DNA of 15,148 nucleotides from Nitrospinales bacterium. GTDB lineage: Bacteria > Nitrospinota_A > UBA7883 > JACRGQ01. The stretch covers positions 1-15,148 of the forward strand of contig JAHFEI010000016.1 of NCBI GenBank assembly GCA_023248615.1. The letters run 5' to 3'. A model generated the notes under the pieces. It did no database searches, had not been told where the DNA came from, and saw only the letters and a program-made list of their open reading frames with translations. Of this stretch, positions 14,950 through 15,148 are shown one piece after another; within the stretch, counting starts at the first letter, position 1; every line of letters begins with the position of its first letter. A program made the translations under genes and the position numbers.

Positions 14950-14958
14950 CCCCCCCCC
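14950..14958 (-). repeat. Nine-G homopolymer in the aclB leader
   Basis: On the minus strand AGGA is followed by a run of nine G, about 10 nt after the predicted transcription start and about 60 nt before the GTG. It is outside the coding region. Confidence 0.85.
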
Positions 14959-14974
14959 TCCTAAAAGCCGACTC

Positions 14975-15003
14975 ATTTTCACAAAATAGCCGTCTTGTGT
15001 CAA
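14975..15003 (-). promoter_or_regulatory. Sigma70-type promoter of aclBA
   Basis: A perfect -35 box TTGACA (15003-14998) is separated by 17 bp from GAAAAT (14980-14975), which matches the -10 consensus at four of six positions. Transcription would start near 14968, giving a leader of about 80 nt. Two tandem 13-mers touch the upstream side of the -35 box. Confidence 0.65.
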
Positions 15004-15004
15004 T

Positions 15005-15030
15005 CATCAAATTAGGCCATCAAATCAGGC
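15005..15030. repeat. Tandem 13-bp direct repeat before aclB -35
   Basis: CATCAAATTAGGC (15005-15017) is followed directly by CATCAAATCAGGC (15018-15030), differing at one base. On the minus strand the pair ends one base before the TTGACA of the aclBA promoter, where activator sites often lie. Confidence 0.75.
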
Positions 15031-15033
15031 GAA

Positions 15034-15118
15034 TTGCCTCATATTAAATGTAACCGAAGGATTGGGCTGATTTTACGGGAAATGCTTCGTTGCCTCATAT
15101 TCCATGTAACCGAAAGGA
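15034..15118. repeat. Two ~28-bp direct repeats in the divergent region
   Basis: TTGCCTCATATT, two variable bases and ATGTAACCGAA(A)GGA occur at 15034-15061 and 15090-15118, 56 bp apart. They differ at two bases and one extra A. The second copy includes the Shine-Dalgarno-like sequence of the possible plus-strand gene, while the first sits further from it. They could be operators or a duplicated leader segment. Confidence 0.75.
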
Positions 15119-15127
15119 GCGTGGAAA

Positions 15128-15148
15128 ATGGGACATGTATCGAGAAAA
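15128..15148 (+). CDS. Possible start of a divergent gene, truncated
   Basis: An ATG at 15128 follows AAAGGAG (15113-15119) with 8-nt spacing and opens a frame reading MGHVSRK to the window edge. The site looks like a normal start, and a divergent gene would explain the regulatory repeats, but seven codons are too few to identify it. Confidence 0.4.

Noticed and set aside
14890..15003. N-terminal extension of AclB to a TTG at 15003
   Set aside because: The TTG is part of the TTGACA promoter box, the extension contains the G9 tract, and the GTG at 14889 has a proper ribosome-binding site and matches the family length.
15005..15118. CRISPR array or phage attachment site at the right edge
   Set aside because: There are only two copies of each repeat, with unequal layout and no spacers of regular length, and no cas or integrase gene is in view.

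Overview
The window looks like chromosomal DNA from a diderm (Gram-negative-type) bacterium of moderately high GC content with frequent ATA isoleucine codons. It probably fixes CO2 by the reductive TCA cycle. The main evidence is an adjacent gene pair for type I ATP-citrate lyase (aclB-aclA) with lengths and motifs like those of Chlorobium, Aquificota and Nitrospinota/Nitrospirota. A CtpA-YibQ-TsaD block and a MoxR/DUF58/BatD-like operon support a cell with a periplasm. A Nitrospinota- or Nitrospirota-like lineage is my best guess, but the phylum cannot be fixed from this window.

Layout. (1) 1-2705, plus strand: a tight three-gene operon of a MoxR AAA+ ATPase (5' end missing), a DUF58 protein and a BatD-like membrane protein. 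(2) 2706-3097: a convergent gap holding two structured repeats. One is a 211-bp MITE-like element with 14-bp perfect terminal inverted repeats and TTTAT on both sides. The other is a branched palindromic repeat that runs up to the stop codon of the next gene. (3) 3098-8221, minus strand, transcribed in the order ctpA, yibQ, tsaD, SLC13 transporter: envelope maintenance, tRNA modification and dicarboxylate transport. (4) 8484-11443, minus strand: a DUF4912 protein overlapping by 4 nt a GH57 1,4-alpha-glucan branching enzyme, ending in a good intrinsic terminator. (5) 11842-14889, minus strand: aclB-aclA with a recognisable sigma70-type promoter. (6) 14890-15148: a divergent regulatory region with a tandem 13-bp repeat touching the aclB -35 box, a second pair of ~28-bp direct repeats, and the first seven codons of a possible plus-strand gene.

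How it fits together. AclBA cleaves citrate to acetyl-CoA and oxaloacetate, the CO2-fixing exit of the rTCA cycle. The SLC13 carrier would move C4/C6 carboxylates of the same cycle. The GH57 enzyme with its DUF4912 partner would store carbon as branched glucan. The rest is envelope and housekeeping. No tRNA, rRNA, CRISPR array, transposase, phage gene or defence system is visible. The least explained items are the MITE-like element, the repeat arrays in front of aclB, the tripartite DUF4912 protein and an atypical first substrate/sodium motif in the SLC13 protein.
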